Of a stretch of 64,000 nucleotides of DNA, positions 26,927-35,814 are shown piece after piece. This DNA is from Bradymonas sediminis (GTDB lineage: Bacteria; Myxococcota_A; Bradymonadia; Bradymonadales; Bradymonadaceae). Position 1 is the stretch's first letter; the number at the start of each line of letters is the position of its first letter. The stretch spans positions 906,001-970,000 of the forward strand of contig NZ_CP030032.1 of the NCBI RefSeq assembly GCF_003258315.1. The letters are read 5' to 3'. The notes under the pieces were generated by a model, which worked only from the letters and a program-made list of their open reading frames with translations, made no database searches and was not told the origin of the DNA. The translations under genes and the position numbers were made by a program.

Positions 26927-28843
26927 TTATTTGCTCTTGAGCGTCTTCGCGTAGCCCTCATGAAGGTTGATCGCGCGGCTGCGCCATTCCAAAAGGCGTT
27001 GGCGTCGCTCGCCCAAATCGTCGCGGGTCGCGGCGAGGTTTTTGGTTTCGAGCGGGTCCTCACTCAGGTTGAAGAATTCGTCGGGTTGGGCGCCAAAATG
27101 ATAGATATATTTCTCATCGCCGAATATCTCGGCCATGCAGCGGCGCTCGTACCAGCAATTCATAAATAGGCGGCGTTCCCGGTCGACCTCGGCCAGGGGG
27201 GTGCCCGGGAATTCACCGGCGACGATCTCAAAGCCGAGGCTCTTTACCGCGCTCGGCAGCAGGTCGAGATGATTGACGTTATACTCCACCGAGCGGGGCG
27301 TAGGGTTCTGCGGATCGAAGATCAGCATCGGGATATGCGTGCCTTCCTGATAGGGCACATTATCATGCTGGTAGCGCCCATGCTCGCCAAACGCCTCGCC
27401 GTGGTCCCCCACGATCACGAAGATTGTGTCTTCATAAATGCCCAATTCCTTATATTGCGCGAAGATATTCGCGACGAAGCGATCGACATAATGCACCGCA
27501 TTAAGATAGCGATTGAATAGCTCATCTTCGGAGAAATCGTGGCGGCCGTAGCGGGTGGGCGCCAGATAATCGTGGTGCGCGGTGAGGGTAAAGTAGGTAG
27601 TGAAGAATGGTTTGTCTCGATGCTCAAGCAGCCACTCCCGGCTCGGCGCGAGCATGATATTATCCTCGTAGCCAAAATAATTGGCCATCTCCATGCCGGT
27701 CGGGTCCATATCATCGCCCGGGCGGAAGTCGTCGAAGCCGAAGTTCGCCACGAGCTGTTTGCGGTTCTCGAATTCCTGAGTCGCCGATTGGAAGAACGCG
27801 CTTTGATAACCGTGTTCGCGGAGCAATTGCGGCAGGCATCGCCCGGGGATGCGCCCCGGGAACGCCTCGGTAATCGGCATATGAAAATTTGGCTCAATCC
27901 CGCACAAAATCGCGACCAATGCCTTGGAGGAGTGCGGCACCACGGCATACGCGTTCTGCGCAACCGTCGAGCGCGCGGCGAGGTCGGCCATAAAGGGAGT
28001 CGTCTTCAGATCGGGCGCGTGGATCGTCGAAGCGCTCGCGCGCACGGACTCCAAGACCAGAAAGACAAGGTTTCGTGGCGCGGTTGTCGCGCCACCTTCG
28101 TCGCCCATCGCCGGCTGTATTCGCGCGTTCAGAGTGGTCGGCAAGACCTCGACCGATGAGACCGTAAGGCTCTCCTGGAGTGAGTCGGCAGCCGACAGGG
28201 CGACGTTGACCGTCGGCGCGCGCACCAGCGATCCATCGTCCACCGCGATAATGCCCGGCAGCGTGGCCGCGAATAAAAAGGTGAAGCTAGCAAACGCCAG
28301 GACCCAACTTCCCCTGGTTTCGCCATGCTCTTGGCCTGGGGCCGGGCCGTTTAAGCGGGATTGGCGGCGATAAATATACCAGGGCGCGACCGCCAGGACG
28401 GCGATATAGAGCACCAGGAAATAATAGATATCCGCGGGCACTTCATTGCCAATGACCCGGGCGTTGTCGGCCAGATGCGTCAAGGTGAAGACCATCAAAT
28501 AGAAATCAATGGTCGTCCCGGTGGACAGATAGAATTGATGGCTCGAAAGCTCGACAGTGACCAGAAAAATCCACACGCATTGCAACCCGACGAGCGCCAG
28601 CTTTTGCCCAACGCTGCCGCGCAAAAGCTGAAGCAGGGCCACGCCTCCCATCGCCAGGCCCAGCGACAAGAAGACCACCGACTTCATCATATCGAGCTGA
28701 CCCCCGAGGCTGCGCGGCACCACCTCGCCGAGCAGGCGCATCAGCGAAAAAGTCACCGCGAGCAGCCCGCCCGGCAGCGCCAGCCCGAGCAGATATCCCC
28801 ATTCCATGGAGCCGAGTTTTCGAAAGATGCGTCGGAATATCAT
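26927..28843 (-). CDS. Membrane alkaline-phosphatase-fold enzyme (LtaS/sulfatase-like), paralogue 1
   Basis: 638 residues. Five or so membrane helices fill residues 15-205, then a soluble alkaline-phosphatase-superfamily domain follows. The metal-binding LVFLVLESVRAS, the nucleophile region VPHSSKALVAILCG, YFTLTAHHDY and VIVGDHGEAFGEHGR are visible. The formylglycine motif CxPxR of true sulfatases is absent; the position reads PHSSK. This fits a lipid-headgroup phosphotransferase or hydrolase better than a sulfatase. The substrate is unknown. A second copy lies just upstream on the same strand and is closely similar, indicating tandem duplication. Confidence 0.83.
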   Translation of the reverse strand: MIFRRIFRKLGSMEWGYLLGLALPGGLLAVTFSLMRLLGEVVPRSLGGQLDMMKSVVFLSLGLAMGGVALLQLLRGSVGQKLALVGLQCVWIFLVTVELSSHQFYLSTGTTIDFYLMVFTLTHLADNARVIGNEVPADIYYFLVLYIAVLAVAPWYIYRRQSRLNGPAPGQEHGETRGSWVLAFASFTFLFAATLPGIIAVDDGSLVRAPTVNVALSAADSLQESLTVSSVEVLPTTLNARIQPAMGDEGGATTAPRNLVFLVLESVRASASTIHAPDLKTTPFMADLAARSTVAQNAYAVVPHSSKALVAILCGIEPNFHMPITEAFPGRIPGRCLPQLLREHGYQSAFFQSATQEFENRKQLVANFGFDDFRPGDDMDPTGMEMANYFGYEDNIMLAPSREWLLEHRDKPFFTTYFTLTAHHDYLAPTRYGRHDFSEDELFNRYLNAVHYVDRFVANIFAQYKELGIYEDTIFVIVGDHGEAFGEHGRYQHDNVPYQEGTHIPMLIFDPQNPTPRSVEYNVNHLDLLPSAVKSLGFEIVAGEFPGTPLAEVDRERRLFMNCWYERRCMAEIFGDEKYIYHFGAQPDEFFNLSEDPLETKNLAATRDDLGERRQRLLEWRSRAINLHEGYAKTLKSK

Positions 28844-28990
28844 CAGTTATAAGCTTCGATAGAGGGGACTCGCCGCAATGCTCATGAGAGGGCCCGGCAA
28901 CTATAAGATTGCTGGGAGTTCTGAGCAACTGGGGGCGCTATTTCGGCGGCGCGCTGTCTGGATGCTCTTCTGAGTGTTCTCACGATTCTC

Positions 28991-29023
28991 AAAAAAAACG
29001 CCCCTCGTGCGGAGGGGCGTTTA
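28991..29023 (-). terminator. Intrinsic terminator after paralogue 2
   Basis: AACGCCCCTC GTGC GGAGGGGCGTT stem-loop followed on the minus strand by eight T residues. It separates the two paralogous enzyme genes into distinct transcripts. Confidence 0.9.
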
Positions 29024-29049
29024 CTCAAGGCGTCATTTACTTCACCTGA

Positions 29050-31401
29050 TTATTTTGCCTGGACGGGCATCGTCACCGGCATTGCGCGGTTGTTGCCGTC
29101 GGTCGGAATGGTTCCGGTAATTTCCATTCGCTCACCGGTTTTGGCGTTCCAGAATCCTAACAAAATCTTTAGGTCGCCGGTCTTCCATTTTCTGGGGACT
29201 CGGATGACCTGTTTGTCGGCGATGATAGTGCCAGGCTTCCAATCCTCAAGCGGGAACAGCCCTTGAGCGGGGGCGTGGTCCAAGTTTTTCATCTTTCCGG
29301 GGCCTTCCAGATGAACAAAGAGCTTTAGATCTGGGTTGAGCTTCTTAACTGCTTCAAAATACCAGGTCACCGTGAATCGACCTCCCGGTACGGTGCTCTC
29401 GGCCGTAATATCGTAGCCGCGAAGCTTCACGACGTCGCCAAACTGTGCGTCGAGTTGATGCTGGACGTCGGGCAGACTCTCGAAGAGCACATCCTCGGCG
29501 ATTCGCTCGGCGTGTGAGCGATGCATGCCGATAATCTCACGGCGCCAGTCCAATAAATCGCGCCGGAGTTCACTCAGATCGTCTCGGGAATTCGCGATAT
29601 CATTGCGCTCGTCGGGGTCCTCGCTGAGATCAAAATACTCGTCCGGTTGGCTATCGAAGTGATGAATATATTTTTGGTCGCCGATAATCTGGGCCATACA
29701 CCGGCGCTCGTACCAGCAATTAATGCGCATCGGTCGCTCTTCTTCGACCTCGAGGATAGGCATTCCAGGGAAGTCACCATCGAGCACTTCGTAGCCAAGT
29801 CTCTTGATGACGCTTGGGACGACATCCAAATGGTTGACATTATATTTTACCCGCCGGGGCTGCGGGTCCTGCGGATCGTAGATGAGAAATGGCACGCGCA
29901 CGCCTTCCTGATAGATCACATTATCGTGCTGAAAGCGGTCATGCTCGCCGAGGCCCTCGCCGTGGTCGCCGACGATCACAAAAATCGTGTCCTCATAGAG
30001 CCCCAATTCCTTAAATTGATCGAGGACGTTCTTAACGAAATTGTCGACGTAGTGAATCGTGTTCAGATAGCGATTCAGCAGGTCGTCTTCGGCATAAGGA
30101 TGGCGCCCATAGCGTCGAGGCGCCAGATATTGATGGTGCGGCGTGAGGGTGAAATAGGTCGCAAAGATGGGTTTATTCTTATTTGCCTCGAGCCATTTGC
30201 GGCTCGGCTTGAGCATAATATCATCTTCGTAGCCGAAATAATTCGCCTTCTCGAAGCCCTTCGAGTCCAGCTCATTGCCCGAGATGAACTCGTCGAAGCC
30301 AAAGTTCTCGACCAACTGGTAGCGGTTCTCGAAGGTCCCAACCGCCGATTGGATAAAGAGGCTCGAATAGCCTTGCTCTCCAAGCAGGTCTGCAAGGCAG
30401 CGCCCCGGGATATTCCCCTCGATGGCTTCAGTAATCGGCATATGCAGGTTTGGGGTGATGCCGCATAAGATCGACGTGAGCGCTTTCGACGAATGTGGTA
30501 CTTGGACATATGCTTTTTCCGCCACAGTCGAGCGCTTCGCGAGCTCGGCCAAGAACGGGGTTGTTTCCAGCGTCTCATCGTAGACGGTCATCGCGCTCGC
30601 GCGGGTCGACTCCAATACCAAAAAGACGACGTTTCGCTGCTTATGCGCTCCGTTATCTCCGCCAGTCTCGCGAGGCTTGAGGTGGATGTCGAGGGTCGTC
30701 GCCTTGGCCTCTTCGACGGTGCTCATGGATGAGCTGAGCGCGGCAATTGCCGTGACGGCAATGGTGGGCGTCGTCGCGCGCGCGTTGTGCGTCGCCTGGC
30801 TTGAATAGGCTGGAAGCGTGGAGGCGAAGATCAACAAAAATGAAAGCACTGCTGTTGGCAGCAGCGGTAGGTTCTGTTGAGCCGTCGCGTCCTCGTCTTG
30901 AGCATGCCCTTTAGTGGCCAAAAAGCTTCGAATCAGCCAGGGGACGCAGAGAATCGAAACCGTGACAAGCGGCACCGCGATATAGATCCAGAGGGGAACT
31001 TCGCTGCTGATGACCTCCGCGTTGTCGCTCAGGTTTCCGAGCGAAAACGCCAGAAGATAATAGTCGAGCACCGACCCGGTCGTGATGAAAAATTGATGTC
31101 CGGCGACCTCGAAAAATGCGATGATGGCCCACAATACCTGCATTACGAACAATGCAACCGCTCGCCCGGAGCGAGCACGCATAAAGCGCAGAAGAGCCAG
31201 TCCGCCCGCGGCGAGTCCAAGGAGCAGAAATACCTCCGACTTGAGCATATCGAGGCTGCCCAAGAGCCCGCGCGAAACCTCATCGCCGGCGAGGCGAACC
31301 AGGTTCAACACGAGGACCAATATCGCCCCGGGCAGCGCCGCTCCCAGAAGATATCCCCATTCCAAAGAATCGAGTTGCTTCATATATTTTTGCAATGACA
31401 T
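29050..31401 (-). CDS. Membrane alkaline-phosphatase-fold enzyme, paralogue 2 with C-terminal beta-domain
   Basis: About 783 residues. It shares the membrane part and catalytic domain with paralogue 1: SLEWGYLLGAALPG, VFLVLESTRAS, VPHSSKALTSILCG, YFTLTPHHQYLAPRRYGRH, VIVGDHGEGLGEHDR. It also has an extra C-terminal domain of about 150 residues (from about GDVVKLRGYDI) with a FVHLEGPGKMKN / GDLKILLGFWNAKTGERM pattern. That pattern resembles the beta-sandwich at the end of some membrane glycosyltransferases and may bind sugar. The open frame begins at GTG 31410; ATG at 31401 or 31383 is more likely. Not a formylglycine sulfatase (PHSSK at the nucleophile site). Confidence 0.82.
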   Translation of the reverse strand: MSLQKYMKQLDSLEWGYLLGAALPGAILVLVLNLVRLAGDEVSRGLLGSLDMLKSEVFLLLGLAAGGLALLRFMRARSGRAVALFVMQVLWAIIAFFEVAGHQFFITTGSVLDYYLLAFSLGNLSDNAEVISSEVPLWIYIAVPLVTVSILCVPWLIRSFLATKGHAQDEDATAQQNLPLLPTAVLSFLLIFASTLPAYSSQATHNARATTPTIAVTAIAALSSSMSTVEEAKATTLDIHLKPRETGGDNGAHKQRNVVFLVLESTRASAMTVYDETLETTPFLAELAKRSTVAEKAYVQVPHSSKALTSILCGITPNLHMPITEAIEGNIPGRCLADLLGEQGYSSLFIQSAVGTFENRYQLVENFGFDEFISGNELDSKGFEKANYFGYEDDIMLKPSRKWLEANKNKPIFATYFTLTPHHQYLAPRRYGRHPYAEDDLLNRYLNTIHYVDNFVKNVLDQFKELGLYEDTIFVIVGDHGEGLGEHDRFQHDNVIYQEGVRVPFLIYDPQDPQPRRVKYNVNHLDVVPSVIKRLGYEVLDGDFPGMPILEVEEERPMRINCWYERRCMAQIIGDQKYIHHFDSQPDEYFDLSEDPDERNDIANSRDDLSELRRDLLDWRREIIGMHRSHAERIAEDVLFESLPDVQHQLDAQFGDVVKLRGYDITAESTVPGGRFTVTWYFEAVKKLNPDLKLFVHLEGPGKMKNLDHAPAQGLFPLEDWKPGTIIADKQVIRVPRKWKTGDLKILLGFWNAKTGERMEITGTIPTDGNNRAMPVTMPVQAK

Positions 31402-31630
31402 CGGTGACACGACTTCGAAGGTTGGAATAGTGAGACTCGGGGGGCTTCAGAAGCCCTCGGCGGGCCGCCAAAGTTGAAGATGGCAGCCAGGCGCAGTTTC
31501 TAGAACGGGGCTTTGACGCGTTGCAAGTATATCACGAAGAGAGCAGCGCGATTTTGATTGTTAAATACCGCAAAATCGGGGCAAATGCTAATATTTTCGG
31601 GGGATTGCAGGGAGGGGAGGGCGCAGATAT

Positions 31631-31656
31631 GAGCGCCCCGAAAACTCGGAGCGCTC
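31631..31656 (-). terminator. Hairpin after arsM
   Basis: GAGCGCTCCGA GTTT TCGGGGCGCTC forms an 11-bp stem including G-T pairs, 15 bases after the arsM stop on the minus strand. No T-run follows, so termination is likely but not certain. Confidence 0.5.
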
Positions 31657-31670
31657 GCATTAAGTACAAC

Positions 31671-32471
31671 TTAGCAGCAGCTCTTCGCCGGCTTCTTCGC
31701 CTCGATGGCCGCCGAGCGGATATACTCATCGACCACATGTCCCGGGGCCCACTCGCGGATGAACTCGCGGCTGTCGCCCTTGGGCGCGATGGAGATATCG
31801 ACGAAGCCTGCGTCCTTGAGCATCGCTTCGAGCGCGTCGATGGTGCTGGCGCCGGAGACACAGCAGGAATAGAGCTCGGCGTCATCGAGCATCTCCGGCG
31901 GGAACTCCGCGGTGGCGACCACGTCGGAGATGGCCAGGCGTCCGCCGGGCTTGAGCACGCGCATCGCCTCGGCGAAGACCTGCGGCTTGTCGGTGGACAG
32001 GTTGATTACGCAATTCGAGATAATGACGTCGACCTTGCGGTCGGCCACCGGCAGGTGCTCGATCTCACCGAGGCGAAAGTCGATATTCTCGGCGCCAATC
32101 TTCACGGCGTTTGCCCGCGCGTTCTCGACCATCTCGGCCGTCATATCGACGCCGATGACCTGGCCGGTTTCGCCGACCTGGTTCAGGGCAAGAAACGCGT
32201 CAAACCCGGCGCCCGCGCCCAGATCCAACACGGTCTCGCCCGGCTGAATCGCCGCGATGGCCGACGGGTTCCCGCAGCCCAGCCCGAGGTTCGCGCCCTC
32301 GGGCACCGACGCGGCTTCTTCTTTGGAGTAGCCCAGGCGCTCGGCGTGGATATTGGCCAGCTCCCGCTCAGACTGCGCCCCTGAGCAGCACCCAGAGCTC
32401 GACGGCGTCGCGGTCGCGACATTTCCATAGGTCTTTCGAATCTGCTTGCGGAGCTCTTCTTGCTTGCTCAT
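31671..32471 (-). CDS. arsM: Arsenite S-adenosylmethionine methyltransferase (ArsM)
   Basis: Methylates As(III) using SAM, giving volatile or less toxic methylated arsenicals. About 267 residues. SAM motif I is VLDLGAGAGFDAFLA, post-I is IGVDMT, and ISNCVINL and VLKPGGRLAISDVV follow. Conserved cysteines in SGCCSG, LGLGCGNP, NCVINL and YSCCVSGA fit arsenic binding, and the protein ends in SCC. The frame extends 120 bases upstream, but ATG at 32471 has a clear GAGGAAG ribosome-binding site. No arsR, arsB or arsC gene is adjacent, so it is a stand-alone detoxification gene here. Confidence 0.92.
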   Translation of the reverse strand: MSKQEELRKQIRKTYGNVATATPSSSGCCSGAQSERELANIHAERLGYSKEEAASVPEGANLGLGCGNPSAIAAIQPGETVLDLGAGAGFDAFLALNQVGETGQVIGVDMTAEMVENARANAVKIGAENIDFRLGEIEHLPVADRKVDVIISNCVINLSTDKPQVFAEAMRVLKPGGRLAISDVVATAEFPPEMLDDAELYSCCVSGASTIDALEAMLKDAGFVDISIAPKGDSREFIREWAPGHVVDEYIRSAAIEAKKPAKSCC

Positions 32472-32735
32472 ATCGACTTCCTCGTGGCTATTTAAGGGCC
32501 ATTGTTGGCTTATATAATCAATGCTTGAGTTGAATAAATGGACGCGTTGTGCTCGACCGGTGCGATAGCGCAATCCGCATTCCGGGCGCAACCCAAGGCG
32601 ATAACAAAGTAGGCGCCAAATTCATTCAACTGCTCTTTGTCCGCGAACTCTAATGCGCGCTGTCTGGTTGTGAAGTCAATGGATATTGATTAGAAAAATG
32701 CTCTCGATAATTCCCATGCCCAAAGGGTTGGTGAG

Positions 32736-33572
32736 ATGACAGAGTTTTTCCAAATCGCGCTTTCACTGCCGACCGTCGTGTTCAGCGCGTTGCTCGTGGT
32801 GCTCTCTCTGTATTGGGGGCTGGTGGTTCTGGGCGCGCTCGACCTTGATTTTGCCGATGTTGACCTCGATTTTGACGTCGACACCGACCTCGGCATTGAG
32901 ATGGGCGTTGATATTGGCAGTGATGTCGACGTCGACGCGGGCGCGGAGGCGCCCAGCGCGAGCCTGCTGATGAGCGCGGCGAGCGCGCTGGGGTTGGGCG
33001 TCGTGCCGGTGACGGTGGTGGTAAGCATTATCACCCTCTTCGCCTGGCTCTTTAGCTTCACCTCCGTCTATTATCTGACGCCGCTGCTCGGCGACGGGGC
33101 GCTGGCCGCGCTGCTATTAGGCGTAGGGAGCGCCGCGCTCTCGCTTATCCCCACGGTGCTCGCCGTGAAGCCTCTCAAGCATCTCTTTCACACCACCGAG
33201 GGCCCCCAGGGCGGGCGCGCGCTCGTCGGCACTGTCTGTGTGGTCTCGACCAGCCGCGTCGATGCGCGCTTTGGCCAGGCCACCGTCGAAGACGACGGCG
33301 CCGGTCTTATTTTGCCCATCCGCTGCGAGGACGTGTCTAACGGGCTGACGCGTGGCTCAAAGGCGGTAATTATCGACTTTGATTCGAGCGATAATAGTTA
33401 TATGGTCGAGCCATATGATGTTTTTTTGGGGACGGACCGCTCCAATAAAGGGCTTGAATTGGCGCAGAATATTTCGCGCGCGTTTGATGAATCCGACGCT
33501 CGGGCCGAGGCAGAAGTCGCGGAAGTCTCAGAGCAAAATATCCCGGAAACGATGCCTCAAAAGGGCGCATAA
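32736..33572 (+). CDS. YqiJ-like OB-fold membrane protein
   Basis: 278 residues. An N-terminal membrane helix (about 8-38) is followed by an unusual Asp-rich stretch, with repeated DLDFADVDLDFDVD-type acidic residues (about 39-68). Two more membrane segments (about 80-155) follow, then an OB-fold-like C-terminal domain (RALVGTVCVVSTSRVDARFG, NGLTRGSKAVIIDF), and an acidic tail. This layout matches YqiJ/NfeD-type partners of flotillins. The flotillin gene follows after 88 bases, so they probably form an operon. The acidic segment may bind cations such as Ca2+ or Mg2+ (inference). Confidence 0.75.
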   Translation: MTEFFQIALSLPTVVFSALLVVLSLYWGLVVLGALDLDFADVDLDFDVDTDLGIEMGVDIGSDVDVDAGAEAPSASLLMSAASALGLGVVPVTVVVSIITLFAWLFSFTSVYYLTPLLGDGALAALLLGVGSAALSLIPTVLAVKPLKHLFHTTEGPQGGRALVGTVCVVSTSRVDARFGQATVEDDGAGLILPIRCEDVSNGLTRGSKAVIIDFDSSDNSYMVEPYDVFLGTDRSNKGLELAQNISRAFDESDARAEAEVAEVSEQNIPETMPQKGA

Positions 33573-33660
33573 CCCGGGTTTGGCAACCACTTACAGAACC
33601 CACCGCGCGCTCGATTCGCGGCGGCGCTAGAATTTACAAAAACAACACACGGGTAAACGC

Positions 33661-35814
33661 ATGGATATGGAAGCTTTGGGAGCGATGGAATTTGGCCTGC
33701 TATTTTGGATCGTGCTCGCCGTGCTCGGGCTCGCCGCCATCGTGGCGATGGTGATGCGCTTTTATATCAAGGTCGACCAGGGCGAGGCGCTGATCGTCAA
33801 TACGCTCAGCGATATCCGCGTGACCTTCAGCGGGGCGGTGGTATTGCCGATTATCTACCGCGCCGAGATCATGGATATCTCGCTCAAGACGGTCGAGATC
33901 GACCGTCGTGGTAAAGAAGGCCTTATCTGCCAGGATAATATCCGCGCCGACATCAAGGTCACCTTCTTCGTGCGCATCAATAAGACCCGCGAGGACGTGC
34001 TGCGCGTCGCTCAGTCGGTCGGCTGCAAGCGCGCCAGCGACCAGGACAAGATCGAGGAGCTCTTCGTCTCGAAATTCTCCGAGGCGCTTAAAACCGTCGG
34101 TAAGCAGCTCGATTTCGTCGCGCTTTACCAGGAGCGTGTGCATTTTCGCGAGAAGATCATCGAGATCATCGGCCAGGACCTCAACGGTTATGTCCTTGAG
34201 GACGCCGCCATCGACTTCCTTGAGCAGACCCCGGTCGAGAGCCTGGACCCCAACAATATCCTCGACGCCCAGGGCATCCGAAAGATTACCGAGCTGACGT
34301 CTGAGCAGCGCTACCGCACCAACGAATTCTCAAACAAAGCCAAAAAGGATATCGGAAAGGACGACCTCGAGACGCATATGGCGATGCTCGAATACGCCCG
34401 CCAGGAAGCCGAGGCTGAAGCCAAACAGCAGCGTGAAGTCTCCGTCGTCCAGGCCCGCGAGAAAGCCGAGGCCGAAGAGCTGACCGCCAAGGAACTCGCC
34501 CGCGCACAGGTCGCCACGCTTAAGGCGCAGCAAGAGATTGAGGTCCAGGCGATTAACAAATTGCGCGAGCAGGAAGTCGCCCAGAAAAACCGCGAGCGCG
34601 TCATCGCGGTCGAGCACGAGCATGTCGAAAAAGAGCGTCAGCTTCAGATTATCGCGCGTGAGCGGGAGACCCGCCTGCAGCGTATCGAGGCGGATAAGGA
34701 GGTCGAGGCCGAGAAGAAGAATATCGCCGAGATCGTGCGCGACCGCGTCGTCGTCGACAAGACCGTCGCCGAGGAAGAGGAGCGCATCAAGGATCTGCGC
34801 ACCATCGCCGAGGCCGATCGTCAGAAGAAGGTCACCATCACCGCCGCCGAGGCCCAGGCCGAAGAGGCGCTGGTCAAGGATATCAAACAGGCCGAGGCCG
34901 CCGAGGTCGCCGCGGGTTTCCGCGCCAAGCAGCGTGTCATCGAGGCCGACGCCGAGGTCGAGGCCGCCGAGCGCACCATGCGCGCCAAGAAGCTGCTCGC
35001 CGAGGGTGTCGAAGCCGAGGAGGCCGCGCTCGGGCTCGCAGAGGCGCGCGTCAAAGAAGCCGACGCGCAGGCCAATGAGAAGCAGGGTATGGTTGATGTT
35101 CGCATCAAGGAAGCCGAAGCGCTTGCCATCGAGAAGCAGGGCATGGTCCAGGTGCGCTTGAAGGAAGCCGACGCCGAGGCAAACGAAAAACAAGGCATGG
35201 TCGAAGTGCGCATCAAAGAGGCTGACGCGCTGGCCACCGAGAAGCAGGGCATGGTCGAAGTGCGCATCAAAGAGGCCGACGCGCTCGCCAAAGAACAGCA
35301 CGGGATGGCCGATGTTCGCGTCAAAGAGGCCGACGCGAAGGCCGTCGAGATGCAGGGGATGGCCAGCGCCAACGTGCTCAAGGCCCGCCTGTTGGCCGAG
35401 TCCGAGGGCTTGAGCGAGAAGGCCGAGGCGATGAAGTTATTCGACGCCGAATCCCTCGCCTTCGAGCAATTCCAGATGAAGCTCGACCTGGACCGCGAGC
35501 TCGGCATGGAGCAGCTCGCCAAAAATGTTGACATCGCAAACGCCCAGGCCGGCGTCTTCGCCGAGGCGCTTAAGGCTGCCGACATGACCATCGTCGGCGG
35601 TCAAGAAGCCTTCTTCAAGAGCTTCACCAACGCGCTCACGGTGGGCAAAATGGTCGAGGGCTTCCTCGACAATAGCCCGACCGCTCAGAGCGTGGTCGAG
35701 CGCGCCATGGAGCATTTTACCGGCCCCGCCAAGTCGAGCGCCACGCGCTCACAGGATCCAAACGCGAGTCATATCGATCCCGACCTCGTGACTGATTTGA
35801 CGCCCGGAGAGTGA
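33661..35814 (+). CDS. Flotillin-family protein (YqiK-like) with repeats
   Basis: 717 residues. A membrane hairpin near 15-37 precedes an SPFH/band-7 domain (about 38-200: FYIKVDQGEALIVNTL, VEIDRRGKEGLICQDNIR). A very long Glu/Ala/Lys coiled coil follows. Residues 463-570 are six tandem 18-residue repeats of the type RIKEADALATEKQGMVEV, encoded by 54-base DNA repeats. C-terminal DLDRELGMEQLAKNV resembles other flotillins. Such proteins oligomerise into membrane microdomain scaffolds. The stop overlaps the ATPase start (GTGATG), so the two are translationally coupled. Confidence 0.9.
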   Translation: MDMEALGAMEFGLLFWIVLAVLGLAAIVAMVMRFYIKVDQGEALIVNTLSDIRVTFSGAVVLPIIYRAEIMDISLKTVEIDRRGKEGLICQDNIRADIKVTFFVRINKTREDVLRVAQSVGCKRASDQDKIEELFVSKFSEALKTVGKQLDFVALYQERVHFREKIIEIIGQDLNGYVLEDAAIDFLEQTPVESLDPNNILDAQGIRKITELTSEQRYRTNEFSNKAKKDIGKDDLETHMAMLEYARQEAEAEAKQQREVSVVQAREKAEAEELTAKELARAQVATLKAQQEIEVQAINKLREQEVAQKNRERVIAVEHEHVEKERQLQIIARERETRLQRIEADKEVEAEKKNIAEIVRDRVVVDKTVAEEEERIKDLRTIAEADRQKKVTITAAEAQAEEALVKDIKQAEAAEVAAGFRAKQRVIEADAEVEAAERTMRAKKLLAEGVEAEEAALGLAEARVKEADAQANEKQGMVDVRIKEAEALAIEKQGMVQVRLKEADAEANEKQGMVEVRIKEADALATEKQGMVEVRIKEADALAKEQHGMADVRVKEADAKAVEMQGMASANVLKARLLAESEGLSEKAEAMKLFDAESLAFEQFQMKLDLDRELGMEQLAKNVDIANAQAGVFAEALKAADMTIVGGQEAFFKSFTNALTVGKMVEGFLDNSPTAQSVVERAMEHFTGPAKSSATRSQDPNASHIDPDLVTDLTPGE
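35047..35370 (+). repeat. Six tandem 54-bp repeats within flotillin gene
   Basis: Repeat starts at 35047, 35101, 35155, 35209, 35263 and 35317. Each encodes 18 residues of the form RIKEADA-x-A-x-EKQGMVEV. The copies are diverged at third positions in places, so this is an old but still regular coiled-coil extension. It may change copy number between strains. Confidence 0.92.

Noticed and set aside
26927-31401. True arylsulfatases
   Set aside because: The formylglycine motif CxPxR is absent from both proteins; no anaerobic or FGE maturase gene is near.
34330-35301. 323-codon minus-strand frame in the flotillin gene
   Set aside because: Antisense to the coiled coil; its apparent repeats (FDAHFDHALLL-like) simply mirror the flotillin repeats.
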